From Alphaproteobacteria bacterium (GTDB lineage: Bacteria > Pseudomonadota > Alphaproteobacteria > CAAGCB01 > CAG-977): a stretch of 64,000 bases of DNA. Location of the stretch: assembly GCA_900768845.1 (NCBI GenBank), contig CAAGEK010000035.1:1-64000 (forward strand), given 5' to 3'. Position 1 is the stretch's first letter, and each line of letters begins with the position of its first letter. The translations under genes and the position numbers were made by a program. This document shows positions 1 to 8,280 of the stretch, in pieces. The notes below the pieces were generated by a model. It did not search any database and had not been told where the DNA came from. It saw only the letters and a program-made list of their open reading frames with translations.

Positions 1-21
1 AATCACAGGGACAGAGAGGTT

Positions 22-33
22 GGGGGGGGGGGG
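22..33. repeat. Poly-G tract (G12) upstream of the prepilin-like gene
   Basis: An uninterrupted run of 12 G lies 45 bases before the prepilin-like start codon. A possible -10 (TATTAT, 42-47) follows, with a weak -35-like TTGGGG (20-25) overlapping the tract. A change in G number could therefore alter promoter spacing. The promoter reading is speculative; the homopolymer is directly visible. Confidence 0.7.
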
Positions 34-78
34 ACGTACGCTATTATTGGTAAGCTATATTTATTTTTTGAGGATACT

Positions 79-651
79 ATGATTCGCAAAGATTATGTTC
101 GCCTGCAACAAGGGCGTTCAATGGTCGAAATGCTTGGTGTTCTGGCGATTATCGGAGTTTTATCCGTCGGCGGCATAGCCGGTTATTCCATGGCAATGTC
201 GAAGTTTAAAATTACAAAAACGCTTGATCAGGTACAGCTTATGATCACGAACATTCGCACTTATTACGCGTCCCAACGCACTTATACGCCTTTGACGGCA
301 AAGGCGGCGTATGAAATGGGAATTTTAACGGATGAAAGCTATCAATCTTCTGAAGGATTAAACCCTTATGGCGGAAAAATCGTATTCGGTACGGTCGGCA
401 AACGGGAATTTACAATCGAATATACGGGGTTGACGGCGGAAGCGTGCCTGAAACTCGCGACGTCGGATTGGGGGGCGGACGCGTCTTCGGGGCTGGTGTC
501 GATTTCCGTCAGTGCGGCCGGAAAAGTGCCGACTGTTTATTCATGGACGGGGATACATAAACTGCCGCCGGAACTGACAAGCGCGGCGACCGCGTGTGCC
601 GGTGAAAATACAGGGGACAATACCGGCGCAGTCAAATGGACGTTTCGCTGA
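79..651 (+). CDS. Type IV prepilin-like protein
   Basis: This 190-residue protein has a class III (prepilin) signal. A basic leader ends in Gly12, followed by RSMVE with Glu at mature position 5, then a hydrophobic helix of about 20 residues (VLAIIGVLSVGG...). That is the arrangement recognised by prepilin peptidase PilD and used for assembly into type IV pili or pseudopili. The rest would be the globular head. Two Cys (in EACLK and TACAG) could form the C-terminal disulfide common in pilins. The start is set by a GAGGA ribosome site about 5 bases upstream. No other pilus gene is visible nearby, so it may be an orphan minor pilin or a type II secretion pseudopilin. Confidence 0.75.
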   Translation: MIRKDYVRLQQGRSMVEMLGVLAIIGVLSVGGIAGYSMAMSKFKITKTLDQVQLMITNIRTYYASQRTYTPLTAKAAYEMGILTDESYQSSEGLNPYGGKIVFGTVGKREFTIEYTGLTAEACLKLATSDWGADASSGLVSISVSAAGKVPTVYSWTGIHKLPPELTSAATACAGENTGDNTGAVKWTFR

Positions 652-1198
652 TTCCGGCGAAGAAGTCGATTGTTTCAGGACGTAAATTTTTGTCATACCA
701 CGGCGACGCCGAGAGGGGGGGGGGCAGAAGGACATTATGGGAAATTGCCGCTGTCGGGCTTGACGGATATATTGCTGACGGTCGCTGAAAAGGACGGGAT
801 GAGGGCGAAGAAGGCAATATTCACGGATATCGGTTTTGACGGTGTTACGTCCCTGAAAAACGGTGTATATGCCGCTCCTTCATTTTTTTGAAGAATGTCA
901 CGCCGGATATGTTGAGGTGAGCCGGTCAATCAAAATCAAATTACAATAATTCCGCTTCCTGAAGGGGGAGGAATTTTGACAATACCAACATCGGATCAGG
1001 CTGAAATCCCTTGATATCCATTCTTTGTATCGGAAATAAATCTTTCGGCGCAACCGGCCGGAAACGGAAACCCGTTCCTGAAATAAGAAAATCCGTTTTC
1101 GGTGATTTTGCCTTGAACAAGGTTTTGCCGTTTTAAAAAGCGAAACCTTTAAAACGGAAACGCGGTCTGACCCGTGCCCCTTTTCCCCCTCGCCGGTG
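652..1198. other. Intergenic stretch with a G10 tract and an inverted repeat
   Basis: No supported gene lies here. It contains a G10 run (715-724) and a perfect 10-bp inverted repeat, CCGTTTTAAA/TTTAAAACGG, with a 10-base loop (1128-1157). The repeat sits downstream of the sppA stop on the minus strand. It lacks a clear U-run, so it may be a 3'-end stabilising hairpin rather than a classical terminator. A 73-codon frame at 670-891 runs through the G10 tract but has no ribosome site or recognisable family. Confidence 0.5.
715..724. repeat. Poly-G tract (G10)
   Basis: Ten consecutive G lie about 65 bases downstream of the prepilin-like gene. It is the second of three long G homopolymers in the window. 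Confidence 0.7.
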
Positions 1199-3013
1199 TC
1201 AAAGCGGAGGCATAAACAGGCGCATATCACCGCTGAACGCCTTTAAACGTTCGGCGGCCGCAGGAATGATTCCTTTGATTTTCATTGATCCCGCTTTTGC
1301 ATTCAACGTTCCCGAAGCCCACATTTGCATCAACATTTCAAATCTCGAGGGTTGCAACGGGTATTCCAAAACGGGCAGAGCTTTCTTTTCACCGACGGCT
1401 TCGGACACGTCGGCAACGGCTTGGAGAATGCCGCCCGTTTCATCAATCAGCCCGTTTTTCAAAGCTTGATTGCCCGTGAAAACGCGGCCGCGGGATACGG
1501 CATTGATCTGATCGGCGTTAAATCCGCGCCTTTCCGCGGTTTTTCGGGTGAAATCCGCATATACGTCATCCAGCATTTTGTTGAAAATCTTTTTCTGTGC
1601 GGGAGTGAAGTCTTTGTTGGCGGAAAACATTCCCGCATTTTTTCCGATGGAAACGGAATTGACCGTGATATTCAGCTTTTTTAGTAAATCCGACACGACC
1701 AGTTTACCGCCGAACACACCGATGGAACCCGTCAGGGTGGAGGGTTGGGCATAAACTTTGTCACAGGCCAAAGAAATGAAGTACCCGCCGGATGCGGCCG
1801 TTGAAGACATGGAACAATAAACGGGCTTTTTCTTTTGCTCTTTTAAATAAATGATGTCGCGCCATAAACTGTCCGAAGGCGTATATCCTCCTCCGGGGCT
1901 GTCTATGCGCAGAACGACGGCTTTGACGTCATCGTCGTCCGCGGCGTCTCTCAACGCTTGATTTATCGTGCTTACGCCCATGATTGACGCATAAGAATCC
2001 CCGCCGAATATGGAATCGCCGAATTGAATGACGCCCGTCGCCGGAATATAGGCGATGACCGGTTTGCCTTTGGACACATCCGGTTGGGTCGCAAAAGCGT
2101 AATCAAAGAAATCTTCGACATTTTTCAGCTTTTCTTCCAACTCGCGCTCCAAAACATCGGCGTATTCCAAACGATCCACCAAATTCAACCCGAGAGCTTC
2201 TTCTGCGTTGTAAGGCCCTGAAACAAGCAGCTTTTTCGCTTTTTCGGGCGTGATATTTCTGGCTTTTGCAACATCGGCCGCAATTTGCGATACAAAGTCG
2301 GACAACAGGGATTTCAGGTTTTTGCGTTCCGCCGCCGACATTTCGGATGCGTTCATCATATCCGCGCCCGTTTTGTATTCATAACGCGATTCAAACGACG
2401 GTTTTATGCCGATTTTTTCCAACGCTTTGCGCAAATAGGGCGATTCCAGAAAAACACCGGCGACGCCGACTCCGCCCGTCGGTTGCAACCATATTTCATC
2501 AAACGCCGTCGCCAGATAATAAGCGGACATCCCGCCGCCCGTTTCTCCCAACGTCGGCGCGTACACGACGGTTTTCTTTCCTGCGGCGGCAAAATCGCGT
2601 ACAGCCGAACGGACTTCCTGAATCTGAGCCAAAGACAGATTGGAAGACGTCAGTTTGGCAAACAGCAAAGTGATGTTCGGATCTTCCGCCGCCCGTTTTA
2701 ATCCCGTTACAACGTCCGCAACGGTCGGAGAATCGCCGAACGACAAACTGGCCATGAAATCCGTCGGACGTGATTCGTAAAGCACCGTATCCAAATCCAG
2801 CTTCAATCCCGTGTTTTCCGGAATCGCCGCCGGAGAAGACATTTTTACGGCCGTATAGACGTCAATGCAAATGCCCAAAAAAGACACGACGCCCAATCCG
2901 TAAAAGAATACGCGGAAAAACCGGATCAAAGCGTCTTTGATTTTGCTTTGCTTCGCGGTTGAGGGGCGGGAAGAATCGGATTCTCTGGCAACACTGTCCG
3001 GAAATAAAGGCAT
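1199..3013 (-). CDS. sppA: Signal peptide peptidase SppA (67 kDa, protease IV type)
   Basis: This inner-membrane serine protease digests signal peptides left after secretion. At 604 residues it has the double-domain length of protease IV. An N-terminal membrane anchor lies at about residues 31-52. The N-terminal S49 repeat carries the probable catalytic Lys (in YEYKTGADM), and the C-terminal repeat carries the nucleophile Ser in TAASGGYFIS, the Ser/Lys dyad arrangement of E. coli SppA. The start has AGGAAAA 3-9 bases upstream. It is the last gene of a minus-strand run fabI-aroC-sppA, 9 bases after the aroC stop, so it is probably cotranscribed with them. Confidence 0.93.
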   Translation of the reverse strand: MPLFPDSVARESDSSRPSTAKQSKIKDALIRFFRVFFYGLGVVSFLGICIDVYTAVKMSSPAAIPENTGLKLDLDTVLYESRPTDFMASLSFGDSPTVADVVTGLKRAAEDPNITLLFAKLTSSNLSLAQIQEVRSAVRDFAAAGKKTVVYAPTLGETGGGMSAYYLATAFDEIWLQPTGGVGVAGVFLESPYLRKALEKIGIKPSFESRYEYKTGADMMNASEMSAAERKNLKSLLSDFVSQIAADVAKARNITPEKAKKLLVSGPYNAEEALGLNLVDRLEYADVLERELEEKLKNVEDFFDYAFATQPDVSKGKPVIAYIPATGVIQFGDSIFGGDSYASIMGVSTINQALRDAADDDDVKAVVLRIDSPGGGYTPSDSLWRDIIYLKEQKKKPVYCSMSSTAASGGYFISLACDKVYAQPSTLTGSIGVFGGKLVVSDLLKKLNITVNSVSIGKNAGMFSANKDFTPAQKKIFNKMLDDVYADFTRKTAERRGFNADQINAVSRGRVFTGNQALKNGLIDETGGILQAVADVSEAVGEKKALPVLEYPLQPSRFEMLMQMWASGTLNAKAGSMKIKGIIPAAAERLKAFSGDMRLFMPPL

Positions 3014-3022
3014 GGGATTTTC

Positions 3023-4108
3023 CTATGAATATTGGGCTCTGAATCTCAGTAAATGGTCGGCCAGCGTACACAAAACCATTGCTTCGGCGACGGGAACCGC
3101 CCGAATGCCGACACAGGGATCGTGCCGGCCGTGCGTGGATATGGTTGTGTTTTCTTTGGATTTCGTCACCGTTTTCAACGGCAGGGAAACAGACGGGGTC
3201 GGTTTGACGGCGATTCGTGCGACAATCGGCTGCCCCGTTGACAATCCTCCCAAAATTCCGCCGGCGTGGTTCGACAGAAATCCTATGCCGTTTACCGCTT
3301 CGGGATCGGCATACATTTCATCGGCGTTTTGTTCGCCGGTCATCTCCGCCGTTTGAAAACCGTCGCCGATTTCAACGCCTTTGACGGCGTTGATGCTCAT
3401 TAACGCTTTCGCCAAATCCGCATCCAAGCGGTCGAAGACGGGTTCTCCCAATCCTGCGGGAAAGCCCGTTGCGCGGATTTCAACGACAGCCCCGACGGAA
3501 GATCCGGCCTTGCGCGTTTCCTCCATCACAGCTTTGAAACGTTCGACGGCTTGCGGATCGGGACAGAAAAACGGGTTTTCGGAGATTGCCGCCGTGTTCC
3601 ATTCCCCGATGCGTTCCCGTCCGATTTGAACCAGACCGGCCGTAACGTCAAAGGGCGTTTTGATGAAGTGTTTCAAAACCTTTCGGGCGACGGCTCCGGC
3701 GGCGACGCGCATGGCCGTTTCCCGTGCCGAAGCCCTTCCTCCGCCGCGGTAATCGCGGTTCTCGTACTTCAAAAAGTAAGTCACGTCGGCATGAGCGGGG
3801 CGGAATTTTCCGGCGATGTCCGAATAATCCGTTGATCGGGCGTTTTCGTTTTTTATAAGCAGGGCGACGGGCGTACCCGTTGTTTTCCCTTCAAAAACGC
3901 CGGAAAGGATCTGAACCGAATCCGGTTCTTTGCGTTGAGTGGTAAACAAAGACTGCCCCGGACGACGTCTGTCCAGAGCAGCCTGAATTTCACTTTCCGC
4001 CAACGGTATTCGGGCGGGGACGCCTTCAATGACACAGCCGATTGCAACTCCGTGGCTTTCGCCGAAGGTCGTGAACCGGAATATTTCCCCGAATCCGTTG
4101 CCCGACAT
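3023..4108 (-). CDS. aroC: Chorismate synthase
   Basis: Catalyses the last shikimate step, EPSP to chorismate, using reduced FMN without net redox change. The 361-residue protein has the usual length and signatures: the N-terminal FTTFGESHG motif, RRPGQS, and the central GGGRASARETAMRVAAGAVA block that binds FMN. It starts 3 bases after the fabI stop and ends 9 bases before sppA, so the three genes look like one transcript. Chorismate would feed the chorismate mutase encoded at 48.3 kb. Confidence 0.97.
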   Translation of the reverse strand: MSGNGFGEIFRFTTFGESHGVAIGCVIEGVPARIPLAESEIQAALDRRRPGQSLFTTQRKEPDSVQILSGVFEGKTTGTPVALLIKNENARSTDYSDIAGKFRPAHADVTYFLKYENRDYRGGGRASARETAMRVAAGAVARKVLKHFIKTPFDVTAGLVQIGRERIGEWNTAAISENPFFCPDPQAVERFKAVMEETRKAGSSVGAVVEIRATGFPAGLGEPVFDRLDADLAKALMSINAVKGVEIGDGFQTAEMTGEQNADEMYADPEAVNGIGFLSNHAGGILGGLSTGQPIVARIAVKPTPSVSLPLKTVTKSKENTTISTHGRHDPCVGIRAVPVAEAMVLCTLADHLLRFRAQYS

Positions 4109-4111
4109 GGC

Positions 4112-4951
4112 TTATCCGGCAGTCCTTTTCGGGAAGGATTTCAACAAATCGCCGCTTTCGTGCGCATAATCGGGGTTGACCATGCCGACGGTGTTGTATC
4201 CGTTGTCAACGTGCAAAATTTCGCCCGTAACGCCGTTTGCCAGATCGCTTAACAGGTACACCGCACTGTTGCCTACGTCTTCGATCGTGACGTTGCGGTG
4301 CATGGGGCAGTTGTATTCGTTCCAGTTCAGAATCAACCGGAAATCGCCGACGCCGGAAGCGGCCAAAGTCTTGATCGGACCGGCTGAAATGCCGTTGACG
4401 CGAATGCCTTGAGCCCCCATGTCACGCGCCAGATACATGACCGACGTTTCCAATGCGGCTTTCGCAACGCCCATGACATTGTAGTTCGGCAGGACTTTTT
4501 CCGCGCCGTAATACGTCATGGTGATGTAGCTGCCGCCCGGATTGGTGATTTTAGAGGCGCGGCGGCAGATTTCCGTAAACGAATAGCACGAAATGTGCAT
4601 GGTGTTGAGGAAGTTGCCCAAGGTGGTGTCGCAATAACGGCCTTTCAATTCGTTTTTATCGGAAAAGGCGACGGCATGAACGACGAAATCCAGCGTTCCC
4701 CAAGTTTTTTCCAGCTCGGAAAACAGGTTGTCCATACTTTGTTCGTTTGTCACGTCACAGGGCAGAACCAAATCTTCGCCCAAGGATGCGGCCAAAGGAC
4801 GGACGCGTTTTTCCAACGCCTCTCCCTGATAGGTGAAGGCCAGCTTCGCGCCCTGTTCATGCAATTTCGATGCAATCCCCCACGCGATGGACTTGTCATT
4901 CGCCAACCCCAAAATCAAGCCTTTTTTACCGGTCATCAGTCCTGCGGTCAT
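4112..4951 (-). CDS. fabI: Enoyl-[acyl-carrier-protein] reductase (NADH), FabI
   Basis: Performs the last reduction of each fatty-acid elongation cycle. The 279-residue short-chain dehydrogenase has the FabI-type N-terminal nucleotide motif (GLANDKSIAWGIA) and active site YYGAEKVLPNYNVMGVAK, giving the Tyr-x6-Lys pair. A GAGG ribosome site precedes the start, and a TATAAT-like -10 lies on the minus strand at 4965-4970. It appears to lead the fabI-aroC-sppA transcript, downstream of the dnaJ-like gene. Confidence 0.95.
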   Translation of the reverse strand: MTAGLMTGKKGLILGLANDKSIAWGIASKLHEQGAKLAFTYQGEALEKRVRPLAASLGEDLVLPCDVTNEQSMDNLFSELEKTWGTLDFVVHAVAFSDKNELKGRYCDTTLGNFLNTMHISCYSFTEICRRASKITNPGGSYITMTYYGAEKVLPNYNVMGVAKAALETSVMYLARDMGAQGIRVNGISAGPIKTLAASGVGDFRLILNWNEYNCPMHRNVTIEDVGNSAVYLLSDLANGVTGEILHVDNGYNTVGMVNPDYAHESGDLLKSFPKRTAG

Positions 4952-5036
4952 TTGAAACCTCGTTATTATAAGAGTGAATAAAAAACTTTCTTACGAGGTC
5001 ATACCATAAAAAAGGGCGGGATAAAAGAATAAAAGT

Positions 5037-6014
5037 TCAAACCAGTCCCGCTTTCGTTCTCGGATCGATCGTTTGAGCGGGATTCCACTTTGAAAGGAAA
5101 TCCGCCAGCTCTTGATCGTGCTTGTCGGGCAGGGTGACAATCAAACGCGCAAGCAAATCCCCCGTCGCCGATTTGGTTTTGATGCCTTTGCCGCGCAACC
5201 GCAGAACGGTTCCCGAATTGGAATTGGCGGGAACGCTCAGGGCGACTTTGCCGTCCAACGTCGGAATCGTCACTTTCGCACCGAGAACGGCTTCTTTGAG
5301 CGTTACGGGAACGTCCAGCAGGACGTCGTTGTTCTGGCGCGTGAAAAAGGCGTGCGGCTGAACCAGAATGCGAATCAACGCGTCGCCGTTCGGCCCGCCG
5401 TTCACGCCGGCCGCCCCCTGACCTTTAAGGCGCAGGGTCATTTTATCGGTCGCGCCGGCCGGAATTTTGACGTTCAAAACCTTTCCCGTGGGCAATTTTA
5501 TTTCTTTGTCTTTGCCCAAAGCGGCCTCCAAAAAGGAAACGGTCAGATCGTAATTCGTGTTGGCTCCCGGCATTCTGGAGCGGGGCTGGCGTTTTTTCGC
5601 GCCCGTGAAAAAATCTTCGCCGTTCGCGCCTGCGCCGAATATGTCGCTGAAGAAATCAAAGCCCGTGCGTTTGCGCCCGCTTTGGGAACCGCCGGCGTTT
5701 CCGAAATCGAAATTGAACCCTTCAAAACCGTGGGTTTGATAGCCGTTGCGCGGATCGGCGTTAAATCCGCCGAAACCGTATCCGGGGCGTTCCTTTCCGT
5801 TTTCGTCGATTTCCCCCGCGTCGAAACGTTTGCGTTTTTCCGCATCGGACAGAATGTCGTACGCCGCGCTGATTTCTTTGAATTTGTCTTCGGCCTTCGG
5901 ATCGTTCGGATTCAAGTCGGGGTGCATCTTGCGCGCCAGTTTGCGGTAGGCTTGTTTGATTTCGTCCTGAGAAGCGGACTTTGATACGCCTAAAAGAGTA
6001 TAAGGATTGGCCAT
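5037..6014 (-). CDS. DnaJ-class co-chaperone (CbpA-like, no zinc finger)
   Basis: A J-domain co-chaperone that would stimulate DnaK. The N-terminal J domain (about residues 3-67) has the HPD motif in RKMHPDLN. A Gly/Phe-rich linker (GFGGFN, GFEGFNFDFG) follows, then two C-terminal substrate-binding beta domains. The four CxxCxGxG zinc repeats of true DnaJ are absent, so this is a class B/CbpA type. The ATG at 6014 (MANPYTLLGV) fits the family start; a GTG at 6047 would add 11 residues. Neither has a strong ribosome site. A dnaJ-like/fabI neighbourhood is familiar in alphaproteobacteria. Confidence 0.88.
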   Translation of the reverse strand: MANPYTLLGVSKSASQDEIKQAYRKLARKMHPDLNPNDPKAEDKFKEISAAYDILSDAEKRKRFDAGEIDENGKERPGYGFGGFNADPRNGYQTHGFEGFNFDFGNAGGSQSGRKRTGFDFFSDIFGAGANGEDFFTGAKKRQPRSRMPGANTNYDLTVSFLEAALGKDKEIKLPTGKVLNVKIPAGATDKMTLRLKGQGAAGVNGGPNGDALIRILVQPHAFFTRQNNDVLLDVPVTLKEAVLGAKVTIPTLDGKVALSVPANSNSGTVLRLRGKGIKTKSATGDLLARLIVTLPDKHDQELADFLSKWNPAQTIDPRTKAGLV

Positions 6015-6174
6015 CTGATTTGTTACCGTACTCTTGGAAAAAAACACTGCTTATTAAAATAGGACGCTTTTCCCGTCAAAACAACCTGTTAAAAAGTTTT
6101 TAGCGGCTTTTTTCCGTTTTCATCTTCTGGTATAGTGCTTTTCTGTGTCGTTCAAAGCAAGGGGGGACGGAACG

Positions 6175-7116
6175 TTGGGCGGATGTGCGGACGCAAACAA
6201 GGGCGAAACGCCGAACGGGGATTCCCGTCCCGCGTTGATGCGGGCGGCTTCGGCCGCGTCGATCTGTGTGGCCGTGTTTTTGATCGTTTTGAAAACGGCG
6301 GCTCTGGCGGCGACCGATTCGGTCGCGATGCTGTCCGGATTGATCGATTCTTCGCTGGATGCGGCGGCGTCCTTTTTAAATTACTGGGCGATTCGCGAAT
6401 CGCTGACGCCGGCCGATTCATCCCACCGTTTCGGTCACGGAAAGGTCGAACCGCTCGCTTCGCTGGGGCAGGCGGCTTTCATCGCCGGATCGGCGGCCAT
6501 CCTGACTTTCCAAAGTTTTCATTACATCCTGCGTCCCCGCGTCGTCGAAAACGCCGGATTGGGAATGGCCGTGACGGGCGTTGCCATGCTTGTGACGCTG
6601 GGGTTGGTTCTGTTCCAAAGGTATGTCGTGAAAAAAACGAACTCGGTCGCCATTTTCGCCGATTATTCGCACTATGCGGGCGATATCATGCTGAATGCGG
6701 GGATTATGGCGTCTTTGTTCGTCGGGAAGTATTTTGAATTCAAATACGCCGATCCCGTTTTCGCGTTGATCGTCGCCGTTTATTTGCTGGTTTGCGCATC
6801 GCGCATTCTCAAACGGTCGTTCGTTCAGTTGATCGATACGGAATTGCCCGCGGAAGAAAAAAAGAAAATCGTCGCAACCGTCAAATCCTTTCCCGATGTC
6901 ATGGGCGTTCACGATATCCGGACGCGTTCTTCGGGGATGCAACTCTTCATCCAACTGCATCTGGAACTTGATCCGAATTTGACTCTTGTGCGCGCTCATG
7001 CTATTGCAGACGGAGTGGAAAAATCGTTGCAAGAGGCTTTCCCCAATGCGGAAGTTTTCATTCATCAGGATCCCGCGGGGATTTACGAACCTCATCCCGA
7101 CTGGAGCTATGAATAG
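6175..7116 (+). CDS. Cation diffusion facilitator (FieF/CzcD-type metal exporter)
   Basis: An inner-membrane metal/proton antiporter of the CDF family, probably exporting Zn(II) or Fe(II). About six membrane helices are followed by a cytoplasmic ferredoxin-like domain (about the last 90 residues, with HDIRTRSSG and VFIHQDPA). The metal-site aspartates are visible as SGLIDSSLDAAAS in TM2 and DYSHYAGDIMLN in TM5, and the family HRFGHGKVEPLA loop is present. The TTG at 6175 is preferred because AAGGGGGG (6159-6166) lies 8 bases upstream. A GTG at 6145 would add 10 residues and has no ribosome site. Confidence 0.9.
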   Translation: MGGCADANKGETPNGDSRPALMRAASAASICVAVFLIVLKTAALAATDSVAMLSGLIDSSLDAAASFLNYWAIRESLTPADSSHRFGHGKVEPLASLGQAAFIAGSAAILTFQSFHYILRPRVVENAGLGMAVTGVAMLVTLGLVLFQRYVVKKTNSVAIFADYSHYAGDIMLNAGIMASLFVGKYFEFKYADPVFALIVAVYLLVCASRILKRSFVQLIDTELPAEEKKKIVATVKSFPDVMGVHDIRTRSSGMQLFIQLHLELDPNLTLVRAHAIADGVEKSLQEAFPNAEVFIHQDPAGIYEPHPDWSYE

Positions 7117-7155
7117 TTTTTCACGCCGTCAATCGTTCTCTTTAAGGAGCAAAAT

Positions 7156-8247
7156 ATGAGAATTGAAGAAGATATGAAGCTGGATTTTAAAGACGTCTTG
7201 TTCCGTCCGAAGCGCAGTACGCTCCGGTCGCGATCGGAAGTCGATTTGAACCGTAAGTATATTTTCAGAAATTCCAAAATGGAATGGACGGGCGTTCCCG
7301 TTATGGCGGCGAATATGGATACCGTCGGAACGTTTGAAATGTTTGAAGTTTTGAAAACGTTCAAAATGTTTACCTGCATCCACAAACATTACGCCAAGGA
7401 AGACTGGCAGGCGTTCAATAACGGGCGCGCCGCCGAGGATTACAACCATCTGGCCATTACGTCGGGGACTTCGGATCGCGATTACGACCGTTTGTTCCGC
7501 ATCTGCAATGAAAATCCCGCGATTAAATTCATCTGCATCGACGTCGCCAACGGTTACAGCCAGCACTTTATCGAATATGTCCGCAAAGTCCGTGAAAATT
7601 TCCCGAAGATGACGATTATCGCGGGCAACGTCGTCACCGGAGAAATGACCGAAGAATTGATTTTATCGGGTGCTGACATTGTGAAAGTCGGCATCGGCCC
7701 CGGTTCCGTATGCACGACGCGCATCCAGACGGGCGTCGGCTATCCCCAGCTGTCGGCGGTTATCGAATGTGCGGATGCGGCTCACGGATTGGGCGGCCAT
7801 ATCATATCGGACGGCGGTTGCACTTGTCCGGGCGATGTTTCCAAAGCGTTCGGCGCGGGTGCGGATTTCGTCATGCTGGGCGGGATGCTGGCCGGACATG
7901 ACGAAGCCGGCGGCGATTTGGTCGTTGATGAAAGCACCGGCAGGAAATACCGCCGTTTTTACGGTATGAGTTCCGACACCGCGATGGAAAAGTACAGCGG
8001 CGGCGTTGCGGATTACCGCGCCAGTGAAGGACGCACCGTTTTGGTCGAATATCGGGGGCACGTCGCCGATACGGTCAAGGAAATTCTGGGGGGCGTGCGT
8101 TCGACGTGTACTTACGTCGGAGCGTGTACGCTCAAGGAATTGAGCAAACGCACGACATTCGTCCGCGTGACCCAACAATTCAATTCCTCTTTGGCCAGCC
8201 AGCCTCAGAATCAAAAGAATTTGAATTGCTCGCACAAACCGTCCTGA
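7156..8247 (+). CDS. guaC: GMP reductase
   Basis: Converts GMP to IMP with NADPH, a purine-salvage step. The 363-residue TIM-barrel protein belongs to the IMPDH/GMPR family. It has the GMPR-type N terminus (DFKDVLFRPKRSTL), the catalytic Cys loop GIGPGSVCTTR, and a substrate loop with DGGCTCPGDV. There is no CBS domain, which separates it from IMP dehydrogenase. AAGGAGC precedes the ATG by about 6 bases. Confidence 0.95.
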   Translation: MRIEEDMKLDFKDVLFRPKRSTLRSRSEVDLNRKYIFRNSKMEWTGVPVMAANMDTVGTFEMFEVLKTFKMFTCIHKHYAKEDWQAFNNGRAAEDYNHLAITSGTSDRDYDRLFRICNENPAIKFICIDVANGYSQHFIEYVRKVRENFPKMTIIAGNVVTGEMTEELILSGADIVKVGIGPGSVCTTRIQTGVGYPQLSAVIECADAAHGLGGHIISDGGCTCPGDVSKAFGAGADFVMLGGMLAGHDEAGGDLVVDESTGRKYRRFYGMSSDTAMEKYSGGVADYRASEGRTVLVEYRGHVADTVKEILGGVRSTCTYVGACTLKELSKRTTFVRVTQQFNSSLASQPQNQKNLNCSHKPS

Positions 8248-8280
8248 TAACCGCCGTCGTTTTTTACAAAGAGGTGTGCC

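Noticed and set aside
670..891. 73-codon plus-strand frame crossing the G10 tract
   Set aside because: No ribosome site, no recognisable family, and the frame depends on the exact length of the homopolymer.
5112..5984. 290-codon plus-strand frame opposite the dnaJ-like gene
   Set aside because: Shadow of a high-bias gene; the dnaJ-like product on the minus strand is unambiguous.
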